Assembly (NCBI GenBank): GCA_942493305.1 | Contig: OW818686.1 | Coordinates: 3,968,001 to 4,032,000 of the forward strand | DNA length: 64,000 bases | Direction: 5' to 3' | From: UBA7672 sp030824255 | GTDB lineage: Bacteria > Pseudomonadota > Alphaproteobacteria > Caulobacterales > Hyphomonadaceae | Shown here: one piece after another, positions 8,162-17,058 of the stretch | Numbering within the stretch: position 1 is the stretch's first letter | Layout of the letters: every line of letters starts with the position of its first letter | The notes under the pieces: generated by a model | The model's database searches: none | Told to the model about the DNA's origin: nothing | The model's input: only the letters and a program-made list of their open reading frames with translations | Program-made: the position numbers and the translations under genes

Positions 8162-9639
8162 GGCTTGAGCCCCACGATGGCCTCATCATCCTTCACGGCG
8201 CCGGGGGCAATGAGGCTGGCCATGGGCCACGCGCTGTAGTCTGCCGCGTAGTAACCGGCAGGGCGATGATTGCCGGACTGGCCGACGCCGCCGAAGGGGG
8301 CGGCGCCGGATGCGCCTGTGGTCTGGCGGTTCCAGTTGAGGACACCGGCGCGGACTTCGGATTCGAACTGCTGGAAGAGATCAGCGCTGTCGGAGATGAG
8401 CCCGGCGGCGAGGCCGAACTTCGTGTTGTTGGCTTCATCCAGCGCCGCCTGGAAATCGGTCACGCGGATAACCTGCAGGAGCGGGCCGAAGGTTTCCTCA
8501 TCGCGGCGTTCGGGCAGCGCGGTGACGTCAATCAGGCCGGGGGAGAGGTAGGCGGGGCCGATGGCGAGCTGCTTTGCTTCACGGATAGCGACGCCGCCAT
8601 TGCGGAGCCAGTCTGCTTGCGTGGCGAGAATCTGTTGCGCGGCGTGAGCGGAGATCAGCGGGCCGATGAAGGGCTGGGGCTGGGCATCGGGTTTGTCGAC
8701 GGTGATGCGGTCGATCAGCGTGGTCAGCGCGTCGAGGATGGCGTTGCCTTCCTCGCCGGCCTTCACGATCAGACGGCGCGCGCAGGTGCAGCGCTGGCCG
8801 GAGGTAATGTAGGCGGATTTGACGATGAGCTTGGCGGCGGACTCGAGATCGGCAGCATCCCACACGACCAGCGGATTGTTGCCGCCGAGTTCGAGGGCGA
8901 CGATCTTGTTGAGATGACCGCCCAGGACGCGGTGGATCGCCCTGCCCGCCGGCACGCCGCCGGTGAACAGGATGCCATCGACGGCTTCGTGCGCGACCAG
9001 ATACTCGGCGGGCGCGCGGGCGCCTTGCACGAGATTGATGACGCCGAGCGGAATGCCCGCTTCCTCCCAGAGGCGAAGGGTGAACTCGGCAACTTCGGGC
9101 GTCTGTTCGGAAGGCTTGAAGATCACGGTGTTGCCCGCGATCAGCGCGGGCATGATGTGACCGTTGGGCAGGTGGCCCGGGAAGTTGAACGGTCCGAGCA
9201 CAGCCATCACGCCGTGCGGATGATGGCTGATGCGCGCGGTGAAGGCGCCAGCGGGAGCTTCCTTCGTGGGCGTGCGCTCCTGATAGGCTTTCACGGAAAG
9301 CTCCGCCTTGCCGACCATGGCGGCGGCTTCCGTGGCGGCGTCCCAGAGCGGCTTGCCAGTCGCGCGCGAAATGACGGCGGCCATGTCGGCCTTGCGCGCG
9401 TCTACCAGCTTCGCGAAGGCGCGGACGATGCCGATGCGCTCGTCGATGGGACGACGACGCCAGCTGCGCAGGGCTGCGTTGGCCGCGGCAACGGCTTCGT
9501 TGACGTCATCGGATGAAGCGGCATGGCCACGCCACGCTTTGGCTCCATCGGCCGGCGCTATCGAGGCAAAGGCTTCGCCACCGCCCATTCTCCAGTGGCC
9601 ATTGATGAAGCACTCGCCGGTGAATGTGGGCAGGGTCAT
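8158..9639 (-). CDS. astD: N-succinylglutamate 5-semialdehyde dehydrogenase
   Basis: 493 residues. It is an aldehyde dehydrogenase with the catalytic Glu in VALELGGNNPL and the catalytic Cys in SGQRCTCARR; the GQRC context is typical of AstD. It oxidises succinylglutamate semialdehyde with NAD(P) in the AST pathway. It lies between astA and astB with four-base overlaps on both sides. astC (transaminase) and astE (desuccinylase) are not in this window, so the pathway must be completed elsewhere in the genome. Confidence 0.95.
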   Translation of the reverse strand: MTLPTFTGECFINGHWRMGGGEAFASIAPADGAKAWRGHAASSDDVNEAVAAANAALRSWRRRPIDERIGIVRAFAKLVDARKADMAAVISRATGKPLWDAATEAAAMVGKAELSVKAYQERTPTKEAPAGAFTARISHHPHGVMAVLGPFNFPGHLPNGHIMPALIAGNTVIFKPSEQTPEVAEFTLRLWEEAGIPLGVINLVQGARAPAEYLVAHEAVDGILFTGGVPAGRAIHRVLGGHLNKIVALELGGNNPLVVWDAADLESAAKLIVKSAYITSGQRCTCARRLIVKAGEEGNAILDALTTLIDRITVDKPDAQPQPFIGPLISAHAAQQILATQADWLRNGGVAIREAKQLAIGPAYLSPGLIDVTALPERRDEETFGPLLQVIRVTDFQAALDEANNTKFGLAAGLISDSADLFQQFESEVRAGVLNWNRQTTGASGAAPFGGVGQSGNHRPAGYYAADYSAWPMASLIAPGAVKDDEAIVGLKP

Positions 9640-10643
9640 GCGCGTGACGCCTTCAGCCGATAGACCATCACCTCCTCGCCTGCGCCAACACCGATTCCAG
9701 CGAGCACTTTCGCGGGGTCGTCGGTCGCGGTGAACTGCGTGACGGCGAAGCGGGCGAGATCGGGGTTGGCCGCGAGAGCCGCATCAGGTCGTGGACCCGC
9801 GATGAACTCGGCGGCGGTCATGCGAACGGTTTCGCGCACAGTGTCGATATGATCGATGAAGGCTTCGACGGTCGGGCCCGCATCGAAGATGTCGACGACA
9901 TCATTGTAGCGGAGGCCCTGCGCCTTCAGCATCGCATAGGCGGGCTCGGCATCCGGATGCGGGCGAGCGATGACGCGGCGCGCATCATCCGGCAGGAGCG
10001 AGACATAGATCGGATAACGGGGCATCAGGTCTGCGATGAAGCGATGATCACGGGCGCTCAGCGTATCGGCGACGCGATACTCCATGCGGAAGAACTTCGA
10101 ACCGACCGCATCCCAGAAGGGCGAGCGGCCATCGGCGTCGGTATAGCCGCGAATTTCGGCCATGGCCTTTGTGCCGAAGCGGATAGGGTCAGCGGCGATG
10201 AGCATGAGGCGGGCGAAGGAAAGCAGGCGACCACGGCCGCCGCCACGCGCCTTGCGTTCGATGAAGAGCGTGCCGAGTTCGGAATCGCCGTGATAATCGT
10301 TGACCAGGAACAGCAGGTCGAGCTCGACTTTGACGTCCAGCTCTGGGGAAACCTTTGCATCTCTCGAAATGCGATACGAGTAGAATGGGCGCTCCACGCC
10401 GAGATTTGTGAAGATGCTGGCGGTGCCTAGCAGTTCGCCCTCCTCCTCCATCACCAGAAAATAACACTCGTTCTGCGGCGGCAGGGAGCCACGCGCGAAG
10501 GCGGCAAGCGAGCGATCTATCCGCGCCGCCATGGCCTCGCGCGAAGCCGGCATCGTCAGCATTCCAGCGTCAACGCGCGAGATCATGTCCTCGAGCCTGT
10601 CGAGGTCAGTGTGAGTGGCCGGGCGGACGACTGTTTGGCTCAT
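9636..10643 (-). CDS. astA: Arginine N-succinyltransferase
   Basis: 335 residues. It opens with VVRPATHTDLDRLEDMISRV and contains SRDAKVSPELDVKVELDLL-like and FRMEYRVAD segments characteristic of AstA (GNAT-related fold). It transfers succinyl from succinyl-CoA to the alpha-amino group of arginine, committing it to the AST pathway. It is the first gene of the astA-astD-astB cluster. The preceding Yip1-like gene ends nine bases upstream on the same strand, so the true promoter may lie further upstream. Confidence 0.95.
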   Translation of the reverse strand: MSQTVVRPATHTDLDRLEDMISRVDAGMLTMPASREAMAARIDRSLAAFARGSLPPQNECYFLVMEEEGELLGTASIFTNLGVERPFYSYRISRDAKVSPELDVKVELDLLFLVNDYHGDSELGTLFIERKARGGGRGRLLSFARLMLIAADPIRFGTKAMAEIRGYTDADGRSPFWDAVGSKFFRMEYRVADTLSARDHRFIADLMPRYPIYVSLLPDDARRVIARPHPDAEPAYAMLKAQGLRYNDVVDIFDAGPTVEAFIDHIDTVRETVRMTAAEFIAGPRPDAALAANPDLARFAVTQFTATDDPAKVLAGIGVGAGEEVMVYRLKASRA

Positions 10644-10651
10644 ATGCTGGC

Positions 10652-11776
10652 TTAACTCTCGGCGGCGAACTGCGCCAGCGTCTCCTCGCCGAACAACTCG
10701 ACGGCGGCGCGAAGATCGTCTGGGCTGACGCCACGCCCACTGGCGCGGACGTAAAAGCGATCCTTTGCGAGGCGGCCATAGCTGCCGGCCTGCGCCGCCT
10801 GGTTCCAGTCCTCGACGATGATGGACTCGCCGGCGCGGCGGCGGCGGGAATATCCGTCCACGGTTTCACGGTCGAACTCGGACGTGCTCATGCCGCCAAA
10901 GCCGATCACCTGCGCGATGGAAGGCGAGTAGACGATCTGGAGTGTGAGGCGGCGGTCAGCGGACTGGTATTCGGCTTCGAGGCGGATGGTGCGCTGTCCG
11001 GCCTGTCCGCTGCGCTCGATGTTGGCTGCGACACGCGGGAGGTCTGCAATGGTGAGCGGCGCGATGTTGCGCAGGTCGCCGGTCGCGACGAGGCCGCCGG
11101 GGGCGAGTGTGCCGGGATTGCCCTGCGATGCGGTTTGCGGCCCGGACGAAGGCGCTTGTGGCTCGAAGAAGGGAATACGCGGGAATTGCGGGAACGGGTT
11201 TCCGCCCGGTGCGGCGGCAAACATGGCGGCCATGCCGACGGCGAGAGCTACGAGGATGGCGGCGAAGGTGACGACAATGGAGAAGTTCACGGCGGACCTG
11301 CCCGGCGGGCGCATCACCTTCGGCGCGCCGATGAACAGCAGATAGAGGCTGTAGGTGGCGCCGAGCAGCGCGAATATCTGGAGCGCGGGCGCGACCGCGA
11401 GGACGCCCGCCACCATGGCGGCGGTGGTGGAATAGGCCGAGACCTTGAAGGCCTGACGATAGCTGCGCTCCGCCCCGAAGCGAGGGGCGAGCAAGTTGAT
11501 GATGGCGGCGAAGGCGTAGACGCCTGCAATAGAGAGGATGAAGAACAGTCCGGCCGACAGCGCGACGCCGAGAATATCCGCGCGGTGAACCTGACCGCCG
11601 GCCTCCACGCCGATGACCGCAAGGGCGATGACGATGGCGCTGGCGGGAATGAGAGCCAGCGGGGCGACGTAACGAAGGGCCAGCCGATGGGGTGTTGCCT
11701 CTTCCCCAGCGATCACGTCCCACTCAGTCCCGGGCGACAGCAGCAGGTTTTTGACCCGTGCAACCAGGGCGAGCAT
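10652..11776 (-). CDS. Yip1-domain multi-spanning membrane protein
   Basis: 374 residues. The N-terminal half has about five hydrophobic segments (about residues 33-55, 65-90, 105-130, 137-150 and 185-205) in the pattern of Yip1/DUF1282 proteins, starting MLALVARVKNLLLSPGTEWD. A proline- and glycine-rich linker leads to a soluble C-terminal domain (about 235-374) without a recognised family. Its function is unknown. It precedes astA by nine bases and may share its transcript, and it is divergent from the MFS gene at 11954. Confidence 0.7.
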   Translation of the reverse strand: MLALVARVKNLLLSPGTEWDVIAGEEATPHRLALRYVAPLALIPASAIVIALAVIGVEAGGQVHRADILGVALSAGLFFILSIAGVYAFAAIINLLAPRFGAERSYRQAFKVSAYSTTAAMVAGVLAVAPALQIFALLGATYSLYLLFIGAPKVMRPPGRSAVNFSIVVTFAAILVALAVGMAAMFAAAPGGNPFPQFPRIPFFEPQAPSSGPQTASQGNPGTLAPGGLVATGDLRNIAPLTIADLPRVAANIERSGQAGQRTIRLEAEYQSADRRLTLQIVYSPSIAQVIGFGGMSTSEFDRETVDGYSRRRRAGESIIVEDWNQAAQAGSYGRLAKDRFYVRASGRGVSPDDLRAAVELFGEETLAQFAAES

Positions 11777-11953
11777 GGATGGTCCTTCTGGAGAGCGCTG
11801 AACCGGAGCCTAGACCGGCCTGTGAAACAATTCAAAGGCTTGCGGAACGGCAGAACCCCGGAAAAGCGACAAACAGGCCCACTGGCGAGTCGCCGGCGAG
11901 ACGTGTAGGAGTGGCGGAAACTGCAGAGTTTCGCCTGGACGGAGCCAATACGC

Positions 11954-13582
11954 ATGGACGCGACAGCGCCCCACGACCTGCCCCATCGGCGTGAACCAAC
12001 GCCTGACGAAAAGCGGCTGACCTTCTGGGCGCTGATGATCGTGTTCCTGCTGAGCGCGCTGGACCAGACGATTGTTTCCACCGCCATGCCGACCATCATC
12101 CAGCAGCTGAACGGGCTGGAGCTCTATGCGTGGGTGACGACCAGCTACCTGCTCGCATCTACCGTGATGGTGCCGATCTGGGGGAAGCTGGGCGACCTTT
12201 ATGGACGGAAACTGATACTGCTGATCGGGATCGCGATCTTCATCGGCGGGTCCGCGCTGTGCGGCCTTGCGGGCGAGTTCGGCGACTTGCCGCTCCTCGG
12301 CGACGGGATGATGCAGTTGATCATCTTCCGGGGCATTCAGGGGATTGGCGGCGGCGCGCTGTTCACCACGGCTTTCGCGACCATCGCCGACCTTTTCCCC
12401 CCGAGGGAACGCGGAAAGTATGCGGGCATGTTCGGGGCTGTGTTCGGCCTTGCGAGCGTGGTCGGGCCGATCGTCGGCGGTTATTTCACCGACCATGGGA
12501 CGGTCACCATAGCGGGCACGGAGGTCGCGGGCTGGCGCTGGTGTTTCTACATCAACCTCCCGACGTCCCTGATCGCGCTGGCGATGATCGTGTTCAAGAT
12601 GCCGAACCTCGGCCACACGGGCGGCGGCAAGATCGACTGGTTTGGCGGCGTGTTCGTCGTGCTGTCGATTGGCGCGCTGATGCTGGCGCTGACGTGGGGC
12701 AATGAGCGCGGATGGCTGGAGCCATCCATCCTCGCGCTGTTCGCCTTCTCGGTCGTGACGGGCGTGATCTTCGTTTTGATCGAGCGGAACGCGCCAGAGC
12801 CGATCATGCCGCTGGGGCTGTTCAAGATACCGGCGTTCACGACCACGACGATTGCGAGCTTCGTGATCGCGATGTCGTTCATGGGGACGGTGGTTTACCT
12901 GCCGCTGTATCTGCAGCTCGGGCTTGGGATGCAGGCCACCAATAGCGGCCTGCTGTTGCTGCCCCTGATGGCGGGGCTAATCACGGCGGCGACGCTGTCA
13001 GGCCGGTATGTGACCAGGACTGGCAAGTACAAGGAAATGATGATTGCGGGCGCCGTGATCCAGTTCATCGGCATATTGCTGATGTCGCAACTGGGCGCGA
13101 ACGCGAATGAATGGGACGTGATCTGGCGCCTGTTCGTGCTGGGCGTCGGCCTGGGGCCGTCGCAGAGCCTGTTCAACATGGTCTCGCAGAGCGCGGCGCC
13201 GGTGAGGCAGATCGGTGTTGCAACCTCGACCACCATGTTCCTGCGCCAGTGCGGCGGCATGATCGGCGTATCAATCTTCGGGGCCCTGCTTATCGGGAAA
13301 ATCTCGGAATCGATCAGCACCATGATGCCGGGCGCGCAGGTGGACCTCGGCGAGATGCAGAAGATGGCGTTGATGGCGGCGGAGGGCGGCGGGCAGACGC
13401 CCGCTGTGATGCAGGCTTTCATCGCGACCTCCATCTCTGAAGCGATGAGCTACATCTTCCTCGGCAGCCTTGTGATCGTGGCCGTGGCTTTCGTGGCGAT
13501 CCTGTTCGTGCCGCGCATCACGCTGCGCGGACGTGGGCCTGAAGCAGCTGCGACAATAGCGGCGCCCATGAGCGCGGAGTAG
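11954..13582 (+). CDS. DHA2-type MFS multidrug exporter (EmrB/QacA family)
   Basis: 542 residues with about 14 hydrophobic segments. Motifs of drug:H+ antiporter family 2 are visible: LSALDQTIVSTAMPTI in TM1, WGKLGDLYGRK in the loop 2-3 motif A, and a GGGALFTTAFATIADLFPP segment before TM5. It is expected to export drugs or other lipophilic compounds using the proton gradient. No membrane-fusion partner (EmrA) or TetR/MarR regulator is adjacent. It is transcribed alone from the 177-base gap shared with the Yip1-like gene. Confidence 0.9.
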   Translation: MDATAPHDLPHRREPTPDEKRLTFWALMIVFLLSALDQTIVSTAMPTIIQQLNGLELYAWVTTSYLLASTVMVPIWGKLGDLYGRKLILLIGIAIFIGGSALCGLAGEFGDLPLLGDGMMQLIIFRGIQGIGGGALFTTAFATIADLFPPRERGKYAGMFGAVFGLASVVGPIVGGYFTDHGTVTIAGTEVAGWRWCFYINLPTSLIALAMIVFKMPNLGHTGGGKIDWFGGVFVVLSIGALMLALTWGNERGWLEPSILALFAFSVVTGVIFVLIERNAPEPIMPLGLFKIPAFTTTTIASFVIAMSFMGTVVYLPLYLQLGLGMQATNSGLLLLPLMAGLITAATLSGRYVTRTGKYKEMMIAGAVIQFIGILLMSQLGANANEWDVIWRLFVLGVGLGPSQSLFNMVSQSAAPVRQIGVATSTTMFLRQCGGMIGVSIFGALLIGKISESISTMMPGAQVDLGEMQKMALMAAEGGGQTPAVMQAFIATSISEAMSYIFLGSLVIVAVAFVAILFVPRITLRGRGPEAAATIAAPMSAE

Positions 13583-13591
13583 TCGGTCGCG

Positions 13592-15412
13592 TCAGCGTAT
13601 CACGCGATAGAGGCTGAGGGGGGATTGGCCGATGTCGACAGGCTGGAGCCAGTCGGGGTGCTCGCCGCGGCCAAGCACGCTTGAGAGCGTCTGCTCGGGA
13701 GCAACGCCACCGGCGGCGTTGCGGGCGTAGAAGCTGGTTTCGGGCGCGGCGCTGCAGACGACGACGTAATCCGCAGCGGACGCCCATACGATCTCACGCG
13801 CCCGATCCGATGACGCGCGCAGAGCCTCGATCATGGTCATCGTGCCGTCGACGTCGCGATGATACGGCCCGGCCAGCACGCCGTGGTCGGTCCAGACGAG
13901 AATTCCGGCGCCCAGCGTGAACTGGTTGAGCATGATGCCCGTCGGCGCCGCGCGGAGCGAGCGGAGCGCTGCAGGGCGGGCGCAGACTTTTGCATCCGCC
14001 ACGCGCGTTTCGTAATCGTCGAGAACATCAGCGCTGGTGAGACGCGATTGCAGCGCCTCGCCCGCCCCCGCCCACGCCGCCGCAGACGCTGTAAGCGCCG
14101 CCACGCCAAACGCAGCCGCACGCAGCGCCGTCGCCTTCAGGCGGTAGTCGCGGCGCGCGATGACGACGAGCCAGGCGGCAAAGGGAATGGCGAACGCGGT
14201 GGCGAAAGCGCTGCCCCGGATCTGCCAGACGAGAACGGCCCAACCGACCACAAGGAAAGCCAGCACGATCCAGCCGCCCGGCTCCCGCCAATGGCGCCGA
14301 AGATAGAGCACCGCACCGACAAGGCCGACAAACGCCGCGCCAGCGATGGACAGGATCATCGCCGGGTCATCCGCCCACAACGTCGCCAGCGAGCGGGTTT
14401 CCGAAATCTGGGTCATCCACAGCCGGGACATCTCTTCCCCGAGCGCCGCATATCCCCCGCCCAGGCATTCCGGAAACAGTCGCACCAGAACGAACACGCC
14501 AACGGCCGACACCAGCGCGGACGCGCCGAGGCGGCCCACAAGGGTCCGTCCAATCGACGCCGGCAGGTTGGACAACGCATAGGCGATGCCGCCGCCGATG
14601 AGACCGAAGCCGAGGAATGGCGCGCCCATGGCGTCGCAGACCGTCTTTTCCCACTCGGTCGGCGGCACAAGGATCGCGAACATCAGGCCGCTGGAGACGG
14701 CAAGGCCCAGCCCAAGGCGGCCAAGCCCGGCCGCGAAATCACCGGGACGAAGCAGCCAGAGCACGCCGGACACAGCAAGACCCGCCGCAACCAGCGGCGC
14801 GCCTTCGGCGGCGGTGGCCAGCGCAAGCCCCAGCGCCGCGCCCGCCCATTGCGCGCCTTCCGGCTTCTCGCGCATCCGCATCAGCCACCAGATGGCGGCG
14901 AGCGCACAAACGATCTCGACATTGTGGTGATCGAACGAGCCGGGCGAGAATTTCTCTGTCGTCGGGAAAGCCAGCGCGCCAACGATGGCGCCAACCCATT
15001 GCGCCTCGCGGCGCAGGCCATCCGCCGCGCCGATCTCGCCCGCGATGCGGACCATGAAGAACATGAAGAGGCCGAGGAGGCCGAGAGGCCACACGAACGC
15101 CATGACGATTTCGGCGGACGCCTGCCCGATCAAGGGCGTCATCAGGAAGATGGGGCCCGCAAGCAAAGCGTCGATCCATTGCGCCCAGTGCATCGGCGTG
15201 CCGGCGGGGGGATTCAGGCGCTGCTGGACGCTGTCGAACCAGCCCTGCCCGGCGAGCATGTCGCGAACGCGAACGAGACGCATGGCATTGTCGGGTTCGG
15301 AGAAATCCTGCGCCATCGCGGCGGCGGCCGTGCCGACGCACAGCAGAACGGCGGCGAGCGCCCAGCCCGAAAGCCAGACAAGGTGATCGCCATCACTGCG
15401 CTGGAGGTTCAT
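13592..15412 (-). CDS. Large polytopic membrane protein, GT-C glycosyltransferase-like
   Basis: 606 residues with about ten to twelve hydrophobic segments and a soluble C-terminal domain (about 470-606). The first periplasmic loop carries SEPDNAMRLVRVRDML followed by a HWAQW segment. The position of acidic residues after TM1 matches lipid-linked GT-C sugar transferases and oligosaccharyltransferase-like proteins. No substrate can be assigned. It is convergent with the MFS gene (nine bases between stops) and stands alone. Long plus-strand frames across it are shadows of its codon bias. Confidence 0.65.
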   Translation of the reverse strand: MNLQRSDGDHLVWLSGWALAAVLLCVGTAAAAMAQDFSEPDNAMRLVRVRDMLAGQGWFDSVQQRLNPPAGTPMHWAQWIDALLAGPIFLMTPLIGQASAEIVMAFVWPLGLLGLFMFFMVRIAGEIGAADGLRREAQWVGAIVGALAFPTTEKFSPGSFDHHNVEIVCALAAIWWLMRMREKPEGAQWAGAALGLALATAAEGAPLVAAGLAVSGVLWLLRPGDFAAGLGRLGLGLAVSSGLMFAILVPPTEWEKTVCDAMGAPFLGFGLIGGGIAYALSNLPASIGRTLVGRLGASALVSAVGVFVLVRLFPECLGGGYAALGEEMSRLWMTQISETRSLATLWADDPAMILSIAGAAFVGLVGAVLYLRRHWREPGGWIVLAFLVVGWAVLVWQIRGSAFATAFAIPFAAWLVVIARRDYRLKATALRAAAFGVAALTASAAAWAGAGEALQSRLTSADVLDDYETRVADAKVCARPAALRSLRAAPTGIMLNQFTLGAGILVWTDHGVLAGPYHRDVDGTMTMIEALRASSDRAREIVWASAADYVVVCSAAPETSFYARNAAGGVAPEQTLSSVLGRGEHPDWLQPVDIGQSPLSLYRVIR

Positions 15413-15646
15413 CCGCCCGCCCGACCTTCAAAACAGGGGGACGCTAGCAAGACCGGCTTAAGGTTTCGAAAACCGGCCCACCGGTGCGTCCGCCGCAGTG
15501 CCGACACGATTGCCCCAATCAAACAGAACGGCCGCCATATGGCGAACGCTGCCGAATCCCACACATTCACTCAAGCGGGACACGAACCCGCGAGTCGGCC
15601 GCTGACACCCTTCCGATCCCGGAGAACAGGCGGCCTGGAGGGACAC

Positions 15647-16216
15647 ATGAGTATCCGCACTTTCGCCCGTCTGAGCATCCTGTCGGCCATCGTGCTGGCC
15701 GGCGCCGGCGCCGCGAACGCTGACGTCTTCCTGAAAATACCTTCGGTTCAGGGCGGCGCCGCGCAGCGCGGCTTCGAAGGCCAGATCGAGGTTACAGGCG
15801 CCAGCATGAGCGTTTCGAGCTGGACCGCGCCCGACCCGGAAGGCGGCCCGATCTCGGTCCGCACTCTGACAATCCCGCCGATCTACGTCACCAAGTCGCC
15901 GGACCGGAGCTCGCCCAAGTTGACGTCGTTTGCCGTGGAAGGCATGCCGCTCGGCCGCATCGAGATCTCGTTCACGGACAACACCACCAAGGCCCTTACG
16001 TCGAAATGGATCATTGATGGCGCTGAAGTGCGCAGCATCAGCACGAGCGTCGACACGATCAACGGCATCAAGCCGTCGGAGAGCATCGAGATTGCTTACG
16101 CGTCGATGACCTACCAGTACTTTGACGGCCGCGGCGGAACCAAGCCGACCGACGAAGTGAAGTTCGATGTGCCGCCGGAACCCGTCTATTCGATGGGTGA
16201 AGGCTGCGGCGGCTAA
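15647..16216 (+). CDS. Exported Hcp-fold protein (type VI secretion Hcp family)
   Basis: 189 residues from the ATG at 15647, preceded by GGAGG. Residues 1-24 (MSIRTFARLSILSAIVLAGA onwards) form a Sec signal peptide ending ANA. The mature part starts DVFLKIPSVQGGAAQRGFEG and includes FTDNTTKALTSKW and an IEIAYASMTYQYFD stretch near the end, the pattern of Hcp1/DUF796 beta-barrels. Classical Hcp forms the T6SS inner tube and has no signal peptide, and no other T6SS gene lies nearby. It is therefore more likely a periplasmic or secreted Hcp-like protein of unknown role. Confidence 0.75.
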   Translation: MSIRTFARLSILSAIVLAGAGAANADVFLKIPSVQGGAAQRGFEGQIEVTGASMSVSSWTAPDPEGGPISVRTLTIPPIYVTKSPDRSSPKLTSFAVEGMPLGRIEISFTDNTTKALTSKWIIDGAEVRSISTSVDTINGIKPSESIEIAYASMTYQYFDGRGGTKPTDEVKFDVPPEPVYSMGEGCGG

Positions 16217-16238
16217 CGGTTTATGAACGACGATGAAA

Positions 16239-16265
16239 CGCCGGCGCCACCAAATGGCGCCGGCG
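16239..16265. terminator. Intrinsic terminator-like hairpin after the Hcp-like gene
   Basis: A perfect 10-bp GC stem (CGCCGGCGCC / GGCGCCGGCG) with a 7-base loop starts 23 bases after the Hcp-like stop codon. No strong T-run follows on the plus strand, so termination strength is uncertain. Confidence 0.55.
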
Positions 16266-16325
16266 GATTCATGGGCGCCTAACCGTTGCGTGGTAAAAAG
16301 TTTCCTTCAGTCGAGGAAACACCCC

Positions 16326-16892
16326 ATGGCCAAAGCGGCTTTTCACAAGAACCAGAAAGTGTTCGTGAAGCCGGTCGGCACGTGGGCCGTGATCGAACAC
16401 GTCCTCCCTCAATGGGTCAAAGGCCTCGATGAGCCGCTGAAGGTTCATTACGACGTTGGCCTTGGCCGCGAATTTTCGGCAAGCGAACTGGTTGCGGATC
16501 GGTCCGCAGCGCCGGTGGACGAACTTGCCGATCTCGACAACTGGCGGATCAATCGCGCACGCAATCGCTGGAAGGAAACCGAGGAAGCCGCGCATCATCC
16601 CTATCCGGGCAGCTTCCCTGTGGTGACGACCGACGAGAAGAACTGGGGCGGATGGCGCGTGCCGAGCGCGGAGTATGACCGCGACCCGCTGCGCATCGAG
16701 TTCCAGGCGCGCATCATCGAGGCGTCTCCCCACTTGATGCGGATCGCCAAGGCGCTGGCCCAGTTCGGGCACAACTATGCGGACGACATGCCGTCGGAAC
16801 TCGTGACGCTGTCCAAGAAGGCGACTGTGTTGCTGCGCCGGATCTACGACACGCCGGGTGAAATCGCAGTCCCGGCCCAGGCCGCCGAGTAA
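16326..16892 (+). CDS. Conserved-looking cytoplasmic protein, unknown
   Basis: 188 residues from the ATG at 16326, which follows a GAGGAAA ribosome-binding site. No signal peptide or membrane segment is present. The N-terminus (VFVKPVGTWAVIEHVLPQWV) looks like a small beta-barrel (SH3/KOW-like) sheet, and the centre has a WRINRARNRWKETEE helix. I do not recognise the family. It lies between the Hcp-like gene and pepN, each with its own intergenic gap. Confidence 0.65.
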   Translation: MAKAAFHKNQKVFVKPVGTWAVIEHVLPQWVKGLDEPLKVHYDVGLGREFSASELVADRSAAPVDELADLDNWRINRARNRWKETEEAAHHPYPGSFPVVTTDEKNWGGWRVPSAEYDRDPLRIEFQARIIEASPHLMRIAKALAQFGHNYADDMPSELVTLSKKATVLLRRIYDTPGEIAVPAQAAE

Positions 16893-17058
16893 CTGGCGAC
16901 GGACTGGCGAGCGGCGGACCGCCCGCCTCCTGCCTCCCCTCCTGCTCCCTCCTGCGCGCATGTAAAACGGCGCCTGCGCCCTTTATCTTGAGCGGAAACC
17001 CTGTAGGCATTTCGGGCCGCAACCCCGTGCGGCGCGACCAGACCTGAGCGTTCCGATC

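Noticed and set aside
13859..15646. Very long plus-strand open frame across the GT-C-like gene, continuous with the Hcp-like protein
   Set aside because: It is the antisense shadow of the minus-strand membrane protein in GC-rich codons; the real gene starts at 15647 with its own ribosome-binding site and signal peptide.
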